A stretch of DNA of 37,620 bases, from assembly GCA_030831605.1 (NCBI GenBank), contig JAURKU010000033.1, positions 1 through 37,620 on the forward strand, given 5' to 3'. A program made the translations under genes and the position numbers. This DNA is from Rhodoluna sp. (GTDB lineage: Bacteria > Actinomycetota > Actinomycetes > Actinomycetales > Microbacteriaceae). Numbering within the stretch: the first letter of the stretch is position 1; each line of letters starts with the position of its first letter. Of this stretch, positions 23,543 to 33,193 are shown one piece after another. The notes below the pieces were generated by a model that ran no database searches, had not been told where the DNA came from, and saw only the letters and a list, made by a program, of their open reading frames with translations.

Positions 23543-26050
23543 ATGTCCAAAAAGGGTCAGAAGTCTAAGCGCCGAGGGGGCTGGTGGAGCCTATTTGGCC
23601 TGAGTTCTATTGCCGGGCTTTTGAGCTTTGCAATGCTGGTGCCCTTCGTTTGGCTCGGTGGTCTTGGCATCAGCGCAACGGTGTCGATTTTCCAGAACCT
23701 ACCAGATTTCATTAGGCCCGTTAACGCAGCCGAGGCGTCAACCATTTACGCCGTAAAAGACGGTGAACCCATTGAGGTTGCCCGCTTCTTCAACGAAAAC
23801 CGCATCTCGGTAGGCTTTGATGAAATCTCGCCTAACATGATCCGTGCAGCTATCGACACCGAAGATCCTAGGTTTTACCAACACGGTGGCGTTGACTGGG
23901 TTTCTCTAGGTAGAGCAATTCTCACCAACATCGCTCGGGCAGGAACCGGACCTGGTGGATCGACCATCACCATGCAGTATGTGAAGAATAACCTTTTGGA
24001 AGCTGCGGTGCTAAGCGGTGACCCAGAAGCGATAGCAATGCAGACCAGCAGTGCTTACGCTTTGCAGAGAAAGTTCCAAGAAGTGCGCCTTGCTCTAGCT
24101 TTGGAAAAGAACTACAGCAAACAAGACATTCTTGCCGGTTATCTAAATCTCTCTTTCTTTGGAACAAACATCAACGGTATTGAAGCTGCCAGCGAATACT
24201 ACTTTGGTATTCACGCCAAAGATTTAGATATCCCTCAAGCTGCCATGCTCACGGCGATGCTAAAAGGTGCAGAAGATTATCGTCCGGATAAAGAAGAAAA
24301 CAAAGATCGTGCACTAAACCGAAGAAATTATGTAATTCAAAACATGGCGGATGCGGGAGATATCACGCAAGCAGAAGCCGATGAATACAAAAAGACTCCA
24401 ATAGTGTTAAATATTCAAAAAATCCCAGTCGGTTGTGAAGCTGATCAAAGTACTGCTTTCTTCTGCGACTATGTGGTTTGGAATATTAGAAACTCGCCTG
24501 AGTTTGGTCCAACACAAACCGACCGCGAAGCACTGCTTCGCCGCGGTGGCCTCGATATCTACACCACGATGGATATCAAGATGCAACGAGTTGCCGATAA
24601 TGCCACTAAGACTTGGGCTCCGCCGAGCGATCCCAACCAACTAGGTGCCTCTTCAGTTTCGGTTCAGGTTGGTACCGGTCGTATCTTGGCGCTAACCCAG
24701 AACCGGGTTTACGACCAGACCGATAATCAAACAGCCGGTCACACTTCGGTTAACTACTCGGCCGATAAAAACTACGGTGGTTCATCAGGATTCCAGACAG
24801 GATCGACTTACAAAATCTTTACGCTGGCCGAATGGCTGGCTAAAGGAAATAAACTCCTCGACCGGGTGGATTCAAGGCTAAAAGAATGGGATGCCACCGA
24901 ATTTAGTTCACGTTGCGGTTCGCTGGTTGGCACCTGGGCACCAGGAAATGATTCGCCGGCAGCCGAAGAAATGTCGGCCTTTGACGCCACTGTGAAATCG
25001 GTCAACACTGCATTTGCCGACATGGCCAGCCAATTAGACCTCTGCGACATTCGCGACACAGCGCAACGCTTTGGTGTGCACCGTGCCGATGCCACCGAGC
25101 TCTTGTACTACCCGTCCTCAATTCTTGGAATTAATGAAATTGCTCCACTAACCATGGCCGCGGCTGTTGCGGGAGTAGCCAATAAGGGTGTCTTCTGTTC
25201 ACCGATAGCCATTGACCGAGTCGTAATTAGAGAATCAAATACCGAACTAACTGTTCCAAAATCTATCTGCACCCAGGCAGTTACTCCTGAAGTCGCAGCC
25301 GGTATGACCAAGGCCATGCGCGGTGTAATCTCCGGCGGTACCGGTGCTGCATCCAACACCGGCGATAGCACACCGCTTGCCGGTAAGACCGGAACCACTG
25401 ACTCCGGTGTCCACACTTGGATGACAGGATTCTCTTCTGCGGTTGGAACGGCTGTTTGGGTAGGAAACGTAACAGGGGATATTTCACTTCGAAAAGTGAA
25501 GCTAAATAACAAACAGGCCAGTACTGTCCGTCACGATATTTGGCGCACAATTATGAAAACAGCGAACAAGGCATACCCCGGTGTCGAGTTTGATGAACCG
25601 CCGCAGGAAATGATTGATGCCACCATGCTCAGTCTTCCTTCGGTTGCCGGTCAAGTGCCGGATACTGCAGCACAGAATTTAGCTGCCGCTGGTTTCAATG
25701 TGAAAGTGATGACCACTCTAGTCGGATCATCACTACCAGCTGGAACAGTTGCATACACCAGACCGAAATCACTCAGCGTTATTCCAAAGGGCAGCCTGAT
25801 CAAGGTATACGTCTCAAAGGGTGGATTCACCTCGGTTCCGGATGTCCGCGGTAAGTCGAAAGCCGAGGCAATCAAGATACTAAACGATGCTGGTTTCCCA
25901 TCGGTTAGCGAGCCGCAACCGTCACAGACCCAATACTTCAAGAGTGATCCAACTGTCCCAGCAGGATTTGTAGTTGGCACTGTTCCTGGTGCTGGAAAGT
26001 CTGTTAATTCATTAAGCGCTATCTTGCTGGTACTTTCCACCGGTCCATAA
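23543..26050 (+). CDS. Bifunctional penicillin-binding protein (GT51 + transpeptidase + PASTA), PonA2-like
   Basis: An 835-residue class A PBP that polymerises and crosslinks peptidoglycan. A basic cytoplasmic tail (1-13) precedes a membrane segment (about 20-48). The GT51 domain has catalytic E107 in DTEDPRFYQHGG and GGSTITMQYVKN. The transpeptidase has S421-TYK, SVN at 486-488 and KTG at 615-617. Two PASTA domains end the protein, beginning near LPSVAGQVPD and TSVPDVRGKS; these sense or bind muropeptides. The ATG at 23543 puts the basic tail directly before the membrane helix. It overlaps the downstream phosphoesterase by one base (TAATG), the same order as Rv3682-Rv3683. Confidence 0.95.
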   Translation: MSKKGQKSKRRGGWWSLFGLSSIAGLLSFAMLVPFVWLGGLGISATVSIFQNLPDFIRPVNAAEASTIYAVKDGEPIEVARFFNENRISVGFDEISPNMIRAAIDTEDPRFYQHGGVDWVSLGRAILTNIARAGTGPGGSTITMQYVKNNLLEAAVLSGDPEAIAMQTSSAYALQRKFQEVRLALALEKNYSKQDILAGYLNLSFFGTNINGIEAASEYYFGIHAKDLDIPQAAMLTAMLKGAEDYRPDKEENKDRALNRRNYVIQNMADAGDITQAEADEYKKTPIVLNIQKIPVGCEADQSTAFFCDYVVWNIRNSPEFGPTQTDREALLRRGGLDIYTTMDIKMQRVADNATKTWAPPSDPNQLGASSVSVQVGTGRILALTQNRVYDQTDNQTAGHTSVNYSADKNYGGSSGFQTGSTYKIFTLAEWLAKGNKLLDRVDSRLKEWDATEFSSRCGSLVGTWAPGNDSPAAEEMSAFDATVKSVNTAFADMASQLDLCDIRDTAQRFGVHRADATELLYYPSSILGINEIAPLTMAAAVAGVANKGVFCSPIAIDRVVIRESNTELTVPKSICTQAVTPEVAAGMTKAMRGVISGGTGAASNTGDSTPLAGKTGTTDSGVHTWMTGFSSAVGTAVWVGNVTGDISLRKVKLNNKQASTVRHDIWRTIMKTANKAYPGVEFDEPPQEMIDATMLSLPSVAGQVPDTAAQNLAAAGFNVKVMTTLVGSSLPAGTVAYTRPKSLSVIPKGSLIKVYVSKGGFTSVPDVRGKSKAEAIKILNDAGFPSVSEPQPSQTQYFKSDPTVPAGFVVGTVPGAGKSVNSLSAILLVLSTGP

Positions 26051-26946
26051 TGCTTTGGTTTGTAGCTTTAGCCCTGGCTGTAATAATCTGGGCAACTTTA
26101 ATTGAGCGCTTTCTATTCACTATAAAACGCGAAAGCATCGCCGTTCTACCAAGCAATAGCGCAAGTATCACCATCCTCCACATCAGCGATATTCACCTAG
26201 CTCCATGGCAGAAAGCCAAAATGCGCTGGTTAGCGAAATTGGCAAAAACTGTGCAGCCGGATATGGTTATCGACACCGGCGATAACCTAGGCCATCGAGA
26301 TGCGGTTAGCCCCGCCCTAGTTAGTTTGCATGGCCTAAAAGGTCCAGGGGTATTTGTTAACGGTTCAAATGATATTTACGCTCCGGTTATTACAAATCCG
26401 TTTAGTTACCTACTGCACCCATCTAAACGCCACCGGGATAACAATCCGAAAAATCGCTTGGATGTTGAAAGACTCAACGCAGGATTTAGAAAGTTGGGTT
26501 GGACTGAGTTGAATAATTCAGCCAGCACCATAAAAATCAACGGCCTCACTCTCGGGTTTATTGGAACCGACGACCCGCACGAAGGCAGGGCCGATCTTGA
26601 GAAAGTATCAGCGGCTGCCAAGAAGCTTGGTAAAACCGATTTGATTATTGGCGTGACGCACGCTCCCTACCTAGAAGTAATCGACGCGCTAGCCGGATTA
26701 GATGCCGAGCTGATTTTTGCTGGACACACTCATGGTGGCCAGGTTTGTTGGCCATTTATCGGGCGGGCGTTGGTAACCAACTGTGATTTGCCAGCTAAGT
26801 ACGCAAGGGGTGCCCATCAGCTTGAACGTGCTGGTAAGAGTTTTTGGCTGAATGTTTGCGCTGGTTTGGGGAACTCTATTTTTGCTCCGGTGCGACTAGC
26901 CTGCCGGCCCGAAGTTCGAGTGATTACTTTAGTTGCAAAAAACTAG
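26050..26946 (+). CDS. Membrane-anchored metallophosphoesterase
   Basis: A 298-residue calcineurin-like phosphoesterase. The N-terminal helix (2-18) anchors it in the membrane. Metal motifs run in order: ISDIHL (D47, H49), DTGDN (D78), GSND (N107), VTHAP, and FAGHTHGGQ near the C-terminus. This set matches the YkuE/YaeI group, whose substrates include phospholipid or UDP-linked intermediates, though none can be assigned here. It is translationally coupled to the PBP gene (TAATG), implying a cell-envelope role. Its stop shares CTAG with the convergent lipoprotein gene. Confidence 0.9.
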   Translation: MLWFVALALAVIIWATLIERFLFTIKRESIAVLPSNSASITILHISDIHLAPWQKAKMRWLAKLAKTVQPDMVIDTGDNLGHRDAVSPALVSLHGLKGPGVFVNGSNDIYAPVITNPFSYLLHPSKRHRDNNPKNRLDVERLNAGFRKLGWTELNNSASTIKINGLTLGFIGTDDPHEGRADLEKVSAAAKKLGKTDLIIGVTHAPYLEVIDALAGLDAELIFAGHTHGGQVCWPFIGRALVTNCDLPAKYARGAHQLERAGKSFWLNVCAGLGNSIFAPVRLACRPEVRVITLVAKN

Positions 26947-27470
26947 TTGCCGAAAGCGTAAACGTCTGCACCTAAAACTAGATACTGTCCGGTCTCATTG
27001 TCACAGCGGGCAACTTGTTCTGAAGCAAAACAGGTGATGCCTTCAACAGTGATCTTATTTCCAGAAGCTAAATCGTAGATCCCTTCAGGATCTGAGAACA
27101 AACCGCTGGAACAATACCAATCGGCAACTTTGCCCTCAGAGGGGACAAAGGACCAAAGTTTTGCTTGATAGCCCCAAGCACCTTCGCAACTGGCTGGTGC
27201 AGCCGGAAGCTGGTAAGTGACATCGACTTCGCGGTGCTCACAGATAACGAAATTTGGGTTTACGTTTATGGTGCACCAGACGGTACCGCCACCAACTCCA
27301 AATACATAGCCACCGTAGCTGTTGGTGTAGTCCAAAGCGTTTACCGCCGGAACATCCTCATTTGGCTTTTCTGGAATCTGGGCATTCGGAGTTTGGTTGT
27401 CAGGGCTAGTGCAAGCCGATAGCGCAAAAGGGCTGAAGAGTAACAGCAGGATTAGCAATAACTTGCGCAT
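26943..27470 (-). CDS. Putative lipoprotein of unknown function
   Basis: A 175-residue exported protein. The signal peptide MRKLLLILLLLFSPFALSAC ends in a lipobox LSAC with C20 as the lipidation site. After a Pro/Asn-rich linker, the mature domain has six further cysteines, several of which could pair into disulfides, and many aromatics. No family is recognised. It stands between asd and the phosphoesterase, 21 bases downstream of asd on the same strand, so it may be read through from lysC-asd. Confidence 0.8.
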   Translation of the reverse strand: MRKLLLILLLLFSPFALSACTSPDNQTPNAQIPEKPNEDVPAVNALDYTNSYGGYVFGVGGGTVWCTINVNPNFVICEHREVDVTYQLPAAPASCEGAWGYQAKLWSFVPSEGKVADWYCSSGLFSDPEGIYDLASGNKITVEGITCFASEQVARCDNETGQYLVLGADVYAFGN

Positions 27471-27491
27471 AAGGCAAGGTTACTAAGCAAA

Positions 27492-28553
27492 TTAGAATTC
27501 GCTAGCAACCAATTCAGCAATTTCATAGGTATTCAAAGCTGCACCTTTACGCAAATTGTCACCTACTACGAACATCTCAATCGAGTTTGGGAAATCTAGC
27601 GATGCCCTAACGCGACCAACAAAAGTTGGATCTTGACCGGCAACCAGATTAGGAGTCGGCCAGATACCCTGGGCTGGATCGTCGAGAAGCTTTATGGTTG
27701 GTTCCTCAGCGAGTGCTTTATGCACCTCGGCGACTGTAATTGGCTTAGCAAAGGTTGCATGAACGGTGAGGCTGTGGCCAATGAGCACCGGAACTCGCAC
27801 ACAGGTAACCGCTACCTTCAAATCAGAAATACCTAGAATCTTTCGACTCTCGTTGCGAACCTTCATTTCCTCAGAAGAATAGCCATCCGCTTTTAACGAA
27901 CCAGCGAAAGGGATAACATTCATCGCAATTGGGGCGGGGAATTCCGATTCGGAAACCGGTAGCCCAGCGTTTTCTAGCTGCCAGTCCAGATCCCCGGCCT
28001 GCTCCCCGACAGCTGTCCCACTAACCGCTTGAATTTCCGCACGAAGTCGATCAATGCCGACAACACCTGCACCGGAGACAGCCTGGTAACTTGAAACAAC
28101 CAGTTCGGTCAATCCCCAGCCTCGATGCAGCGCTCCGAGGGAAGCCATCATGGTCATCGTGGTGCAGTTTGGGTTAGCGATAATTCCCTTTGGCCTGTTT
28201 CTAGCCTGCTCCGGGTTGACTTCAGGAACCACTAGCGGAACAGCCGGGTCCATTCTGAACGCAGCCGAGTTATCAACAACGACACAACCGCGACTAGCTG
28301 CCACCGGTGCCCAAATTTCCGAAACTTCATCTGGAACATCAAAAAGTGCAATGTCGATGCCATCAAACGCTTCTTCGCTTAGCGCAACAACAGTGTGCTC
28401 TTGGCCGTGCACAAAAATCTTCTTACCAGCCGATCTAGCCGAAGCGATAAGTCTTATTTCACCCCAGATATTTGGTCGATTATTGATGATGTCAATCATC
28501 ACGGTGCCAACAGCACCGGTCGCACCAACTAGAGCCAGGTTCAGCTTTTTCAC
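27492..28553 (-). CDS. asd: Aspartate-semialdehyde dehydrogenase
   Basis: A 353-residue NADPH enzyme reducing aspartyl phosphate to aspartate semialdehyde, the branch point to lysine/DAP, threonine and methionine. The NADP-binding GATGAVG is at 10-16, the catalytic cysteine is C130 in NPNCTT, and SYQAVSGAG follows. The start is GTG 28553, overlapping the lysC stop by one base (TAGTG). The lysC-asd operon is standard in Actinobacteria and supplies DAP for peptidoglycan. Confidence 0.97.
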   Translation of the reverse strand: MKKLNLALVGATGAVGTVMIDIINNRPNIWGEIRLIASARSAGKKIFVHGQEHTVVALSEEAFDGIDIALFDVPDEVSEIWAPVAASRGCVVVDNSAAFRMDPAVPLVVPEVNPEQARNRPKGIIANPNCTTMTMMASLGALHRGWGLTELVVSSYQAVSGAGVVGIDRLRAEIQAVSGTAVGEQAGDLDWQLENAGLPVSESEFPAPIAMNVIPFAGSLKADGYSSEEMKVRNESRKILGISDLKVAVTCVRVPVLIGHSLTVHATFAKPITVAEVHKALAEEPTIKLLDDPAQGIWPTPNLVAGQDPTFVGRVRASLDFPNSIEMFVVGDNLRKGAALNTYEIAELVASEF

Positions 28554-29830
28554 TAGCGGCCGGTTCCAGCGTAGATAGTGGCAACAGAATCACCATCAAG
28601 ATCAAAGGCCTTGTGCACTGCCCTGGCAGCATCATCAATCTGATCCAAGCTAGTGATTACCGAAATGCGAATTTCTGAAGTTGAGATCATTTCAACATTT
28701 ATTGATGCCTCAGCTAGGGCACGGAACAGGATAGCCGAGACTCCGGAGTGAGTTCTCATACCGGCACCAACCACGCTTAATTTTCCGATTTGATCATCGC
28801 TTTCTAATTCGCGGTAACCAAGCACATCACGGTTTTGGGCCAGAGCATCTAAGACCTTTTTTAGTTCTCCCTTTGGCAAAGTGAAGGTGATATCCGAAAC
28901 GCTGTCGGTAACATCTGACCCAGTTGGCGTGTTTTGCACGATCATGTCGATATTCGCACCGGCTTCGGCAACGGTGGTGAAAACCGCAGCGGCTTTACCA
29001 GGCACGTCGGGAATACCAATAACGGTGATCTTTGCCTGTGTTTTATCGGTAGCTATACCAGAAACAATTGACTCTTCCATTTGCTTTACTCCATCTTCAT
29101 CAGCAAGAACTATGGTTCCAGGATCATTACTAAAAGTTGAACGCACTCTTAGTTCAACATTGTGCCGACGAGCAAACTCAACGGCACGGATGTGTAGGAT
29201 TTTGGCTCCAGCGGCAGCCAGCTCAAGCATCGATTCAACATCAATAGCTTCTAGTTTCTTGGCTGTTGGAACAACTCTCGGGTCAGCAGTGTAAACACCG
29301 TCAACATCGCTGTAGATTTCACAAAGATCTGCCTTCAATGCGGCAGCGAGGGCAACCGCTGTGGTGTCAGATCCACCTCTACCCAAAGTAGTGATATCTC
29401 TTGAGTCACGGTTAAAGCCTTGAAAGCCTGCAACGATGGTGATATTTCCGGCATCGAGAGCCTCTGCAACCCGATCAGGATTCACTTCAGCAATACGGGC
29501 ATTACCGTGGACCTCATCGGTCATGATTCCGGCTTGAGAGCCAGTAAAAGAAAGTGATTTAGCGCCCAGTTCGTTGATAGCCATAGCCAGAAGCGCCATT
29601 GATATGCGCTCACCAGCGGTAAGCAGCATATCCAGTTCTCTACCCTCAGGGTTTACCGCTACCTGGTTGGCTAAATCTAAAAGCTCATCGGTGGTATCGC
29701 CCATGGCAGAAACTACAACACATACCTGATTGCCCTCAGCCTGGGTGTCAATGATGCGCCTAGCGACGTGCTTGATTTTGTCGGCATCGCCTACGGACGA
29801 GCCGCCATATTTTTGGACAATGAGCGCCAA
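28553..29830 (-). CDS. lysC: Aspartate kinase
   Basis: A 425-residue kinase that phosphorylates aspartate, the first step of the aspartate family pathway. [11 protein letters not shown] (5-15) is the kinase signature; [23 protein letters not shown] binds ATP and aspartate; two ACT domains at the C-terminus (beginning near [15 protein letters not shown] and [14 protein letters not shown]) bind feedback effectors such as Lys and Thr. It starts at TTG 29830, with GGAG upstream. The length fits the alpha2beta2-type or homomeric actinobacterial enzyme. Confidence 0.96.
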   Translation of the reverse strand: MALIVQKYGGSSVGDADKIKHVARRIIDTQAEGNQVCVVVSAMGDTTDELLDLANQVAVNPEGRELDMLLTAGERISMALLAMAINELGAKSLSFTGSQAGIMTDEVHGNARIAEVNPDRVAEALDAGNITIVAGFQGFNRDSRDITTLGRGGSDTTAVALAAALKADLCEIYSDVDGVYTADPRVVPTAKKLEAIDVESMLELAAAGAKILHIRAVEFARRHNVELRVRSTFSNDPGTIVLADEDGVKQMEESIVSGIATDKTQAKITVIGIPDVPGKAAAVFTTVAEAGANIDMIVQNTPTGSDVTDSVSDITFTLPKGELKKVLDALAQNRDVLGYRELESDDQIGKLSVVGAGMRTHSGVSAILFRALAEASINVEMISTSEIRISVITSLDQIDDAARAVHKAFDLDGDSVATIYAGTGR

Positions 29831-29896
29831 CTAGATTCTCCTAGTTTGGAGGAATGGGGGTTTTCGACGATGAATAATCTAAGTTTAGCCCAGAAC

Positions 29897-30499
29897 CTAG
29901 TTCCCGCTAACAATCCTTCTGCCTTCAAAGGCCCGCCCTAGCGTGATTTCATCGGCATATTCGAGATCTCCACCCACTGGAAGACCAGAAGCTAACCGGC
30001 TAACCGTAATGCCAAGCGGAGAAAGCATGCGAGTCAAATAGGTCGCTGTAGCCTCACCTTCAAGGTTCGGGTCGGTAGCGATAATAACCTCTTTGATCTC
30101 TGGATCATTTAACCTAGACATCAATTCCTTGATACGTAGATTCTCCGGCCCAATGCCATCTATCGGGCTGATTGCTCCACCGAGCACGTGGTAATAACCG
30201 CGGAATTCCCTGGTCTTTTCGATTGCCTGAACATCTTTAGACTCTTCAACTACACAGATAGATTCTTTGCTTCTTCTTGGATCTCTACAAATATTGCACT
30301 GCTCGTGCTCAGAAACATTGAAGCATACAGAACAGAAACGAACTCTTGCCTTCACTTCTAAGAGTATTTCGGCTAACTGTTTAGCCTGCTCATCATCAGC
30401 TTGAACCAGATAGAAAGCAATTCGCTGAGCGGATTTTGGACCAACGCCTGGAAGCCTAGAAAGAGCATCAATTAGTTCTTGAACTACACCCTCATACAT
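29897..30499 (-). CDS. recR: Recombination mediator RecR
   Basis: A 200-residue DNA-repair protein of the RecFOR pathway. The helix-hairpin-helix is [11 protein letters not shown] (16-26), a zinc finger uses C56, C59, C68 and C71, and a Toprim domain follows with VVEESKDV and [12 protein letters not shown]; the C-terminal Walker-B-like end is complete. The ATG at 30499 is contiguous with the dnaX stop (TAAATG). The small nucleoid protein YbaB, often encoded between dnaX and recR, is absent here. Confidence 0.96.
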   Translation of the reverse strand: MYEGVVQELIDALSRLPGVGPKSAQRIAFYLVQADDEQAKQLAEILLEVKARVRFCSVCFNVSEHEQCNICRDPRRSKESICVVEESKDVQAIEKTREFRGYYHVLGGAISPIDGIGPENLRIKELMSRLNDPEIKEVIIATDPNLEGEATATYLTRMLSPLGITVSRLASGLPVGGDLEYADEITLGRAFEGRRIVSGN

Positions 30500-32176
30500 T
30501 TAGTTATCTCGCTCAATAGGCTCAGCACCTAAAACATCTCTGATGGCCGCATCGCCTAAGAGCGCATCAGCATCAATCAATTTATTGCGATCGGCGTTTG
30601 GGTCTTTGACCGGGGCTTCCTGTTTCGCTGGCTCCTCGGTAACCTTGGAAATCGGTTCAGTTACCATCTGTGGTGATGCCGGAGTTGCAACTCGGAATTT
30701 AACCCGAATGCCTAACACTTCAAAGATTGCCCTACGTAGAATCTCACTTGGACTGTTATTGCCCCCGGTGCGGAACAGTTCTTTATCGGCATCATTGGCA
30801 AAGGCAATATCTATTACTTCACCATCAAAGGCAACTGGTTTTTGAGCCATGACAACCTGCCAAGCAGATCTTGAAATACTCGAGAGCTTAGTCAAGACAT
30901 CTGGCCAGGTAGCTATTAGATCAACTTGATTACCAGCAACTGCTTCTGATGCAGTCGGCGCTGGAGATCCTGATACGGTTGGCTGGCTCGAACTTACTGC
31001 AGTAGCAGCACCGCCAACCCCGATTCTTCGCTCAAGTCTTTCAATGCGAGCTAGTGACCCAGTTTCACTTTGATCTTGGGCTGGAACTAGAACTTTAGCC
31101 ATCATCAATTCAAGCTGGAGCTTCGGGCTGGTAGCCCCGTTCATCCTGGTTAAACCCTCAGCGATGACATCTGCCGCATAGTTCAACTCCGCGCGACCAA
31201 ATCGCTCTACCTGTAATCGCAATCTATCCAGTTGATCCTGCGGCATATCTCTAAGCACATTCCTCGCTCCTTGCCCAACCGAACCAACGATAATCAAATC
31301 TCTAATGCGCTCTAAAAGATCTTCAACAAAGCGGTGGGGGTCTTGTCCGCTCTGAATAACCTGGTCGACACTGGCAAAGACTTTAGCCGAATCTGCTTCA
31401 GCTAGCGCATCGACCACTTGATCGAGCAACGCCGAATCGGTATAGCCGAGTAAGCCAACTGCTCGTTCATAGGTAATCTTGTTGCTCTCAGAACCTGCCA
31501 TTAGCTGATCAAGCAAAGAAAGGCTGTCCCTTACCGAGCCGCCACCTGATCTAACTACCAGAGAGAGCACACCTTCTTCTACATTGACATTCTCCGAGGC
31601 GCACATCTCCTGAAGATACTCAAGCATCTGCGCTGGTGGAACTAACCTAAACGGATAGTGGTGTGTTCTAGAGCGAATGGTTGAAATGACTTTTTCTGGT
31701 TCGGTTGTCGCAAAGATAAACTTCACGTGCGCTGGTGGCTCTTCAACTACTTTTAGCAAAGCGTTGAAACCATCTTTGGTAACCATGTGAGCTTCATCAA
31801 GGATAAAGATCTTGTAGCGATCGCGTGAGGGAGCGAAAGCGATACGCTCTCTAAGCTCTCTAGCGTCTTCTACCTTGTTGTGGCTAGCCGCATCAATCTC
31901 AATAACATCTAGAGAGCCGGAACCATCTCTAGATAGCTCAACGCAAGAAGGGCATTTGCCGCACGGGGTATCGGTTGGACCTTCAGCACAGTTTAGGCAT
32001 CTGGCTAGAATCCTTGCCGATGTGGTCTTACCGCAGCCGCGTGGACCACTAAACAGATAAGCGTGATTTACCCGGTCACTTTTTAGGGCCGCCATGAGCG
32101 GAACGGTCACCTGAGATTGACCGATGAGCTCGGCAAATGACTGGGGTCGATAGCGACGATATAAAGCAGTGGACAC
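30500..32176 (-). CDS. dnaX: DNA polymerase III tau/gamma subunit
   Basis: A 558-residue clamp-loader ATPase. Walker A is GPRGCGKT (44-51), zinc cysteines are near 63-78 (LNCAEGPTDTPCGKCPSC), Walker B and DExH are IFILDEAHM, and the SRC-like motif is IRSRTHHYPF. A Pro/Ala-rich linker (about 395-420) joins a C-terminal domain V-like region that would contact the polymerase. Translation starts at GTG 32176. The SRP RNA lies about 50 bases upstream on the same strand, as in M. tuberculosis. Confidence 0.96.
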   Translation of the reverse strand: MSTALYRRYRPQSFAELIGQSQVTVPLMAALKSDRVNHAYLFSGPRGCGKTTSARILARCLNCAEGPTDTPCGKCPSCVELSRDGSGSLDVIEIDAASHNKVEDARELRERIAFAPSRDRYKIFILDEAHMVTKDGFNALLKVVEEPPAHVKFIFATTEPEKVISTIRSRTHHYPFRLVPPAQMLEYLQEMCASENVNVEEGVLSLVVRSGGGSVRDSLSLLDQLMAGSESNKITYERAVGLLGYTDSALLDQVVDALAEADSAKVFASVDQVIQSGQDPHRFVEDLLERIRDLIIVGSVGQGARNVLRDMPQDQLDRLRLQVERFGRAELNYAADVIAEGLTRMNGATSPKLQLELMMAKVLVPAQDQSETGSLARIERLERRIGVGGAATAVSSSQPTVSGSPAPTASEAVAGNQVDLIATWPDVLTKLSSISRSAWQVVMAQKPVAFDGEVIDIAFANDADKELFRTGGNNSPSEILRRAIFEVLGIRVKFRVATPASPQMVTEPISKVTEEPAKQEAPVKDPNADRNKLIDADALLGDAAIRDVLGAEPIERDN

Positions 32177-32225
32177 GAATAGAGCCTAAACCTAATCTCC
32201 GACAGATAAAGCCAGTTGTTAGAAA

Positions 32226-32313
32226 GACTCCCCGCACACCCGCCAGAGCCCAGTTACCCTTGCTATCTTTCGATCCTGGGGGAGTTAGCCGAGGTGACGC
32301 CGCACGGGGAGTC
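32226..32313 (-). ncRNA. ffs: Signal recognition particle RNA (4.5S, small bacterial type)
   Basis: On the minus strand, GACTCCCCG pairs with CGGGGAGTC to close a rod about 88 bases long. The apical helix reads CCAGG-ATC-GAAA-GAT-AGCA, the canonical helix 8 Ffh-binding element (CAGG, three pairs, GNRA tetraloop, three pairs, AGCA). The plus strand would not give a GNRA loop, so the orientation is secure. A TTTCT run just after the stem may aid termination. It functions with Ffh in membrane protein targeting. Exact ends are approximate. Confidence 0.93.
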
Positions 32314-32343
32314 CAAACCAATTCTAACGCTTAGCCAAATTGG

Positions 32344-33093
32344 CTACTTACCCGCTCTTTCTTCTGCAATCATCGCTCTGATCCTTTCAGCCAAAACTCT
32401 GGCTTGATCCTGAGCTGCTTTCTTTCCGCCTTTTTGCCAAGTCAAGGCAAGATCGGCTGCCATGCCGGGAGTTGGTTCAGGGTAATTAGCTGCTTCAAGC
32501 ACGGCTGTTTTGGGTCGGTTCGAGACTGAAACTTCCAGCTGAATCCCATTGGGGCTGGTTTCCATGTTCACTATTTTGTCCAACTCAAATTCAGCAACAA
32601 CGTTATCGCCGGTGAAAACAATTCGTTTGTTAGTGAAAGTTACTTGACCAACATCAATCAGTGTTGATTCTTCTGGCTTTCTGGTGGAACTTCCTTTCAT
32701 TCCCCCAACATTGGCTCTAACACCTTTGGTTACCCTAAAGCTAAGGCCACCATATCCGCCACCATAGTTTGATCCTTTACTCCGATACTCTTTTAGACCT
32801 ACCCCTGAAACTCGAATAACGATTTCCTCGTCTTTTTCAGTGACAAACACAACGTCATCGCTTGGAAACCCAGCCACAGCCATCGTTTCCAGATCAGCAG
32901 CCATCTGCTCCATCTTGGCCAAATAGCTCTGCTGCTCCCTTTTTCTAATTAAGAAAAGTGCCAGAACCATGAGAACTATGATTGCCGCCATAACGGCCCA
33001 AATTGCTGGGTTTTCTTTTCCAGCCTCAAAACCTGCAATGGTAAAGGTGATGATAATCACCATGAAACAGCCCCAGCCCGAAAATATTCTCAC
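32344..33093 (-). CDS. Two-helix membrane protein with PH/GRAM-like domain
   Basis: A 249-residue protein. Two hydrophobic helices lie near 10-24 and 31-48, followed by a short basic and coiled segment. Residues about 165-215 (TLIDVGQVTFTNKRIVFTGDNVVAEFELDKIVNMETSPNGIQL) have the strand pattern of bacterial PH/GRAM-like domains, and an Ala/Lys-rich helix ends the protein. A Gly/Tyr-rich patch (GSNYGGGYGG) sits between. Start GTG 33093 has AAGGG 7 bases upstream. The function is unknown; it is divergent from the secreted protein gene. Confidence 0.7.
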   Translation of the reverse strand: MRIFSGWGCFMVIIITFTIAGFEAGKENPAIWAVMAAIIVLMVLALFLIRKREQQSYLAKMEQMAADLETMAVAGFPSDDVVFVTEKDEEIVIRVSGVGLKEYRSKGSNYGGGYGGLSFRVTKGVRANVGGMKGSSTRKPEESTLIDVGQVTFTNKRIVFTGDNVVAEFELDKIVNMETSPNGIQLEVSVSNRPKTAVLEAANYPEPTPGMAADLALTWQKGGKKAAQDQARVLAERIRAMIAEERAGK

Positions 33094-33119
33094 GTTTACC
33101 CTTCCCTAGATATCTCAAA

Positions 33120-33154
33120 CCTACTCACCGACACCGACATCTAATAGGAGTAGG
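33120..33154. repeat. Inverted repeat in the divergent intergenic region
   Basis: CCTACTC (33120-33126) is repeated inverted as GAGTAGG (33148-33154) with 21 bases between. It lies in the roughly 100-base gap between the PH-like gene and the secreted protein gene, and may be a regulatory dyad. No clear -35/-10 pair is seen nearby. Confidence 0.3.
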
Positions 33155-33193
33155 CTGAAAAACATAGGGGGGAAACCCAGAAAGTCGGGAACA

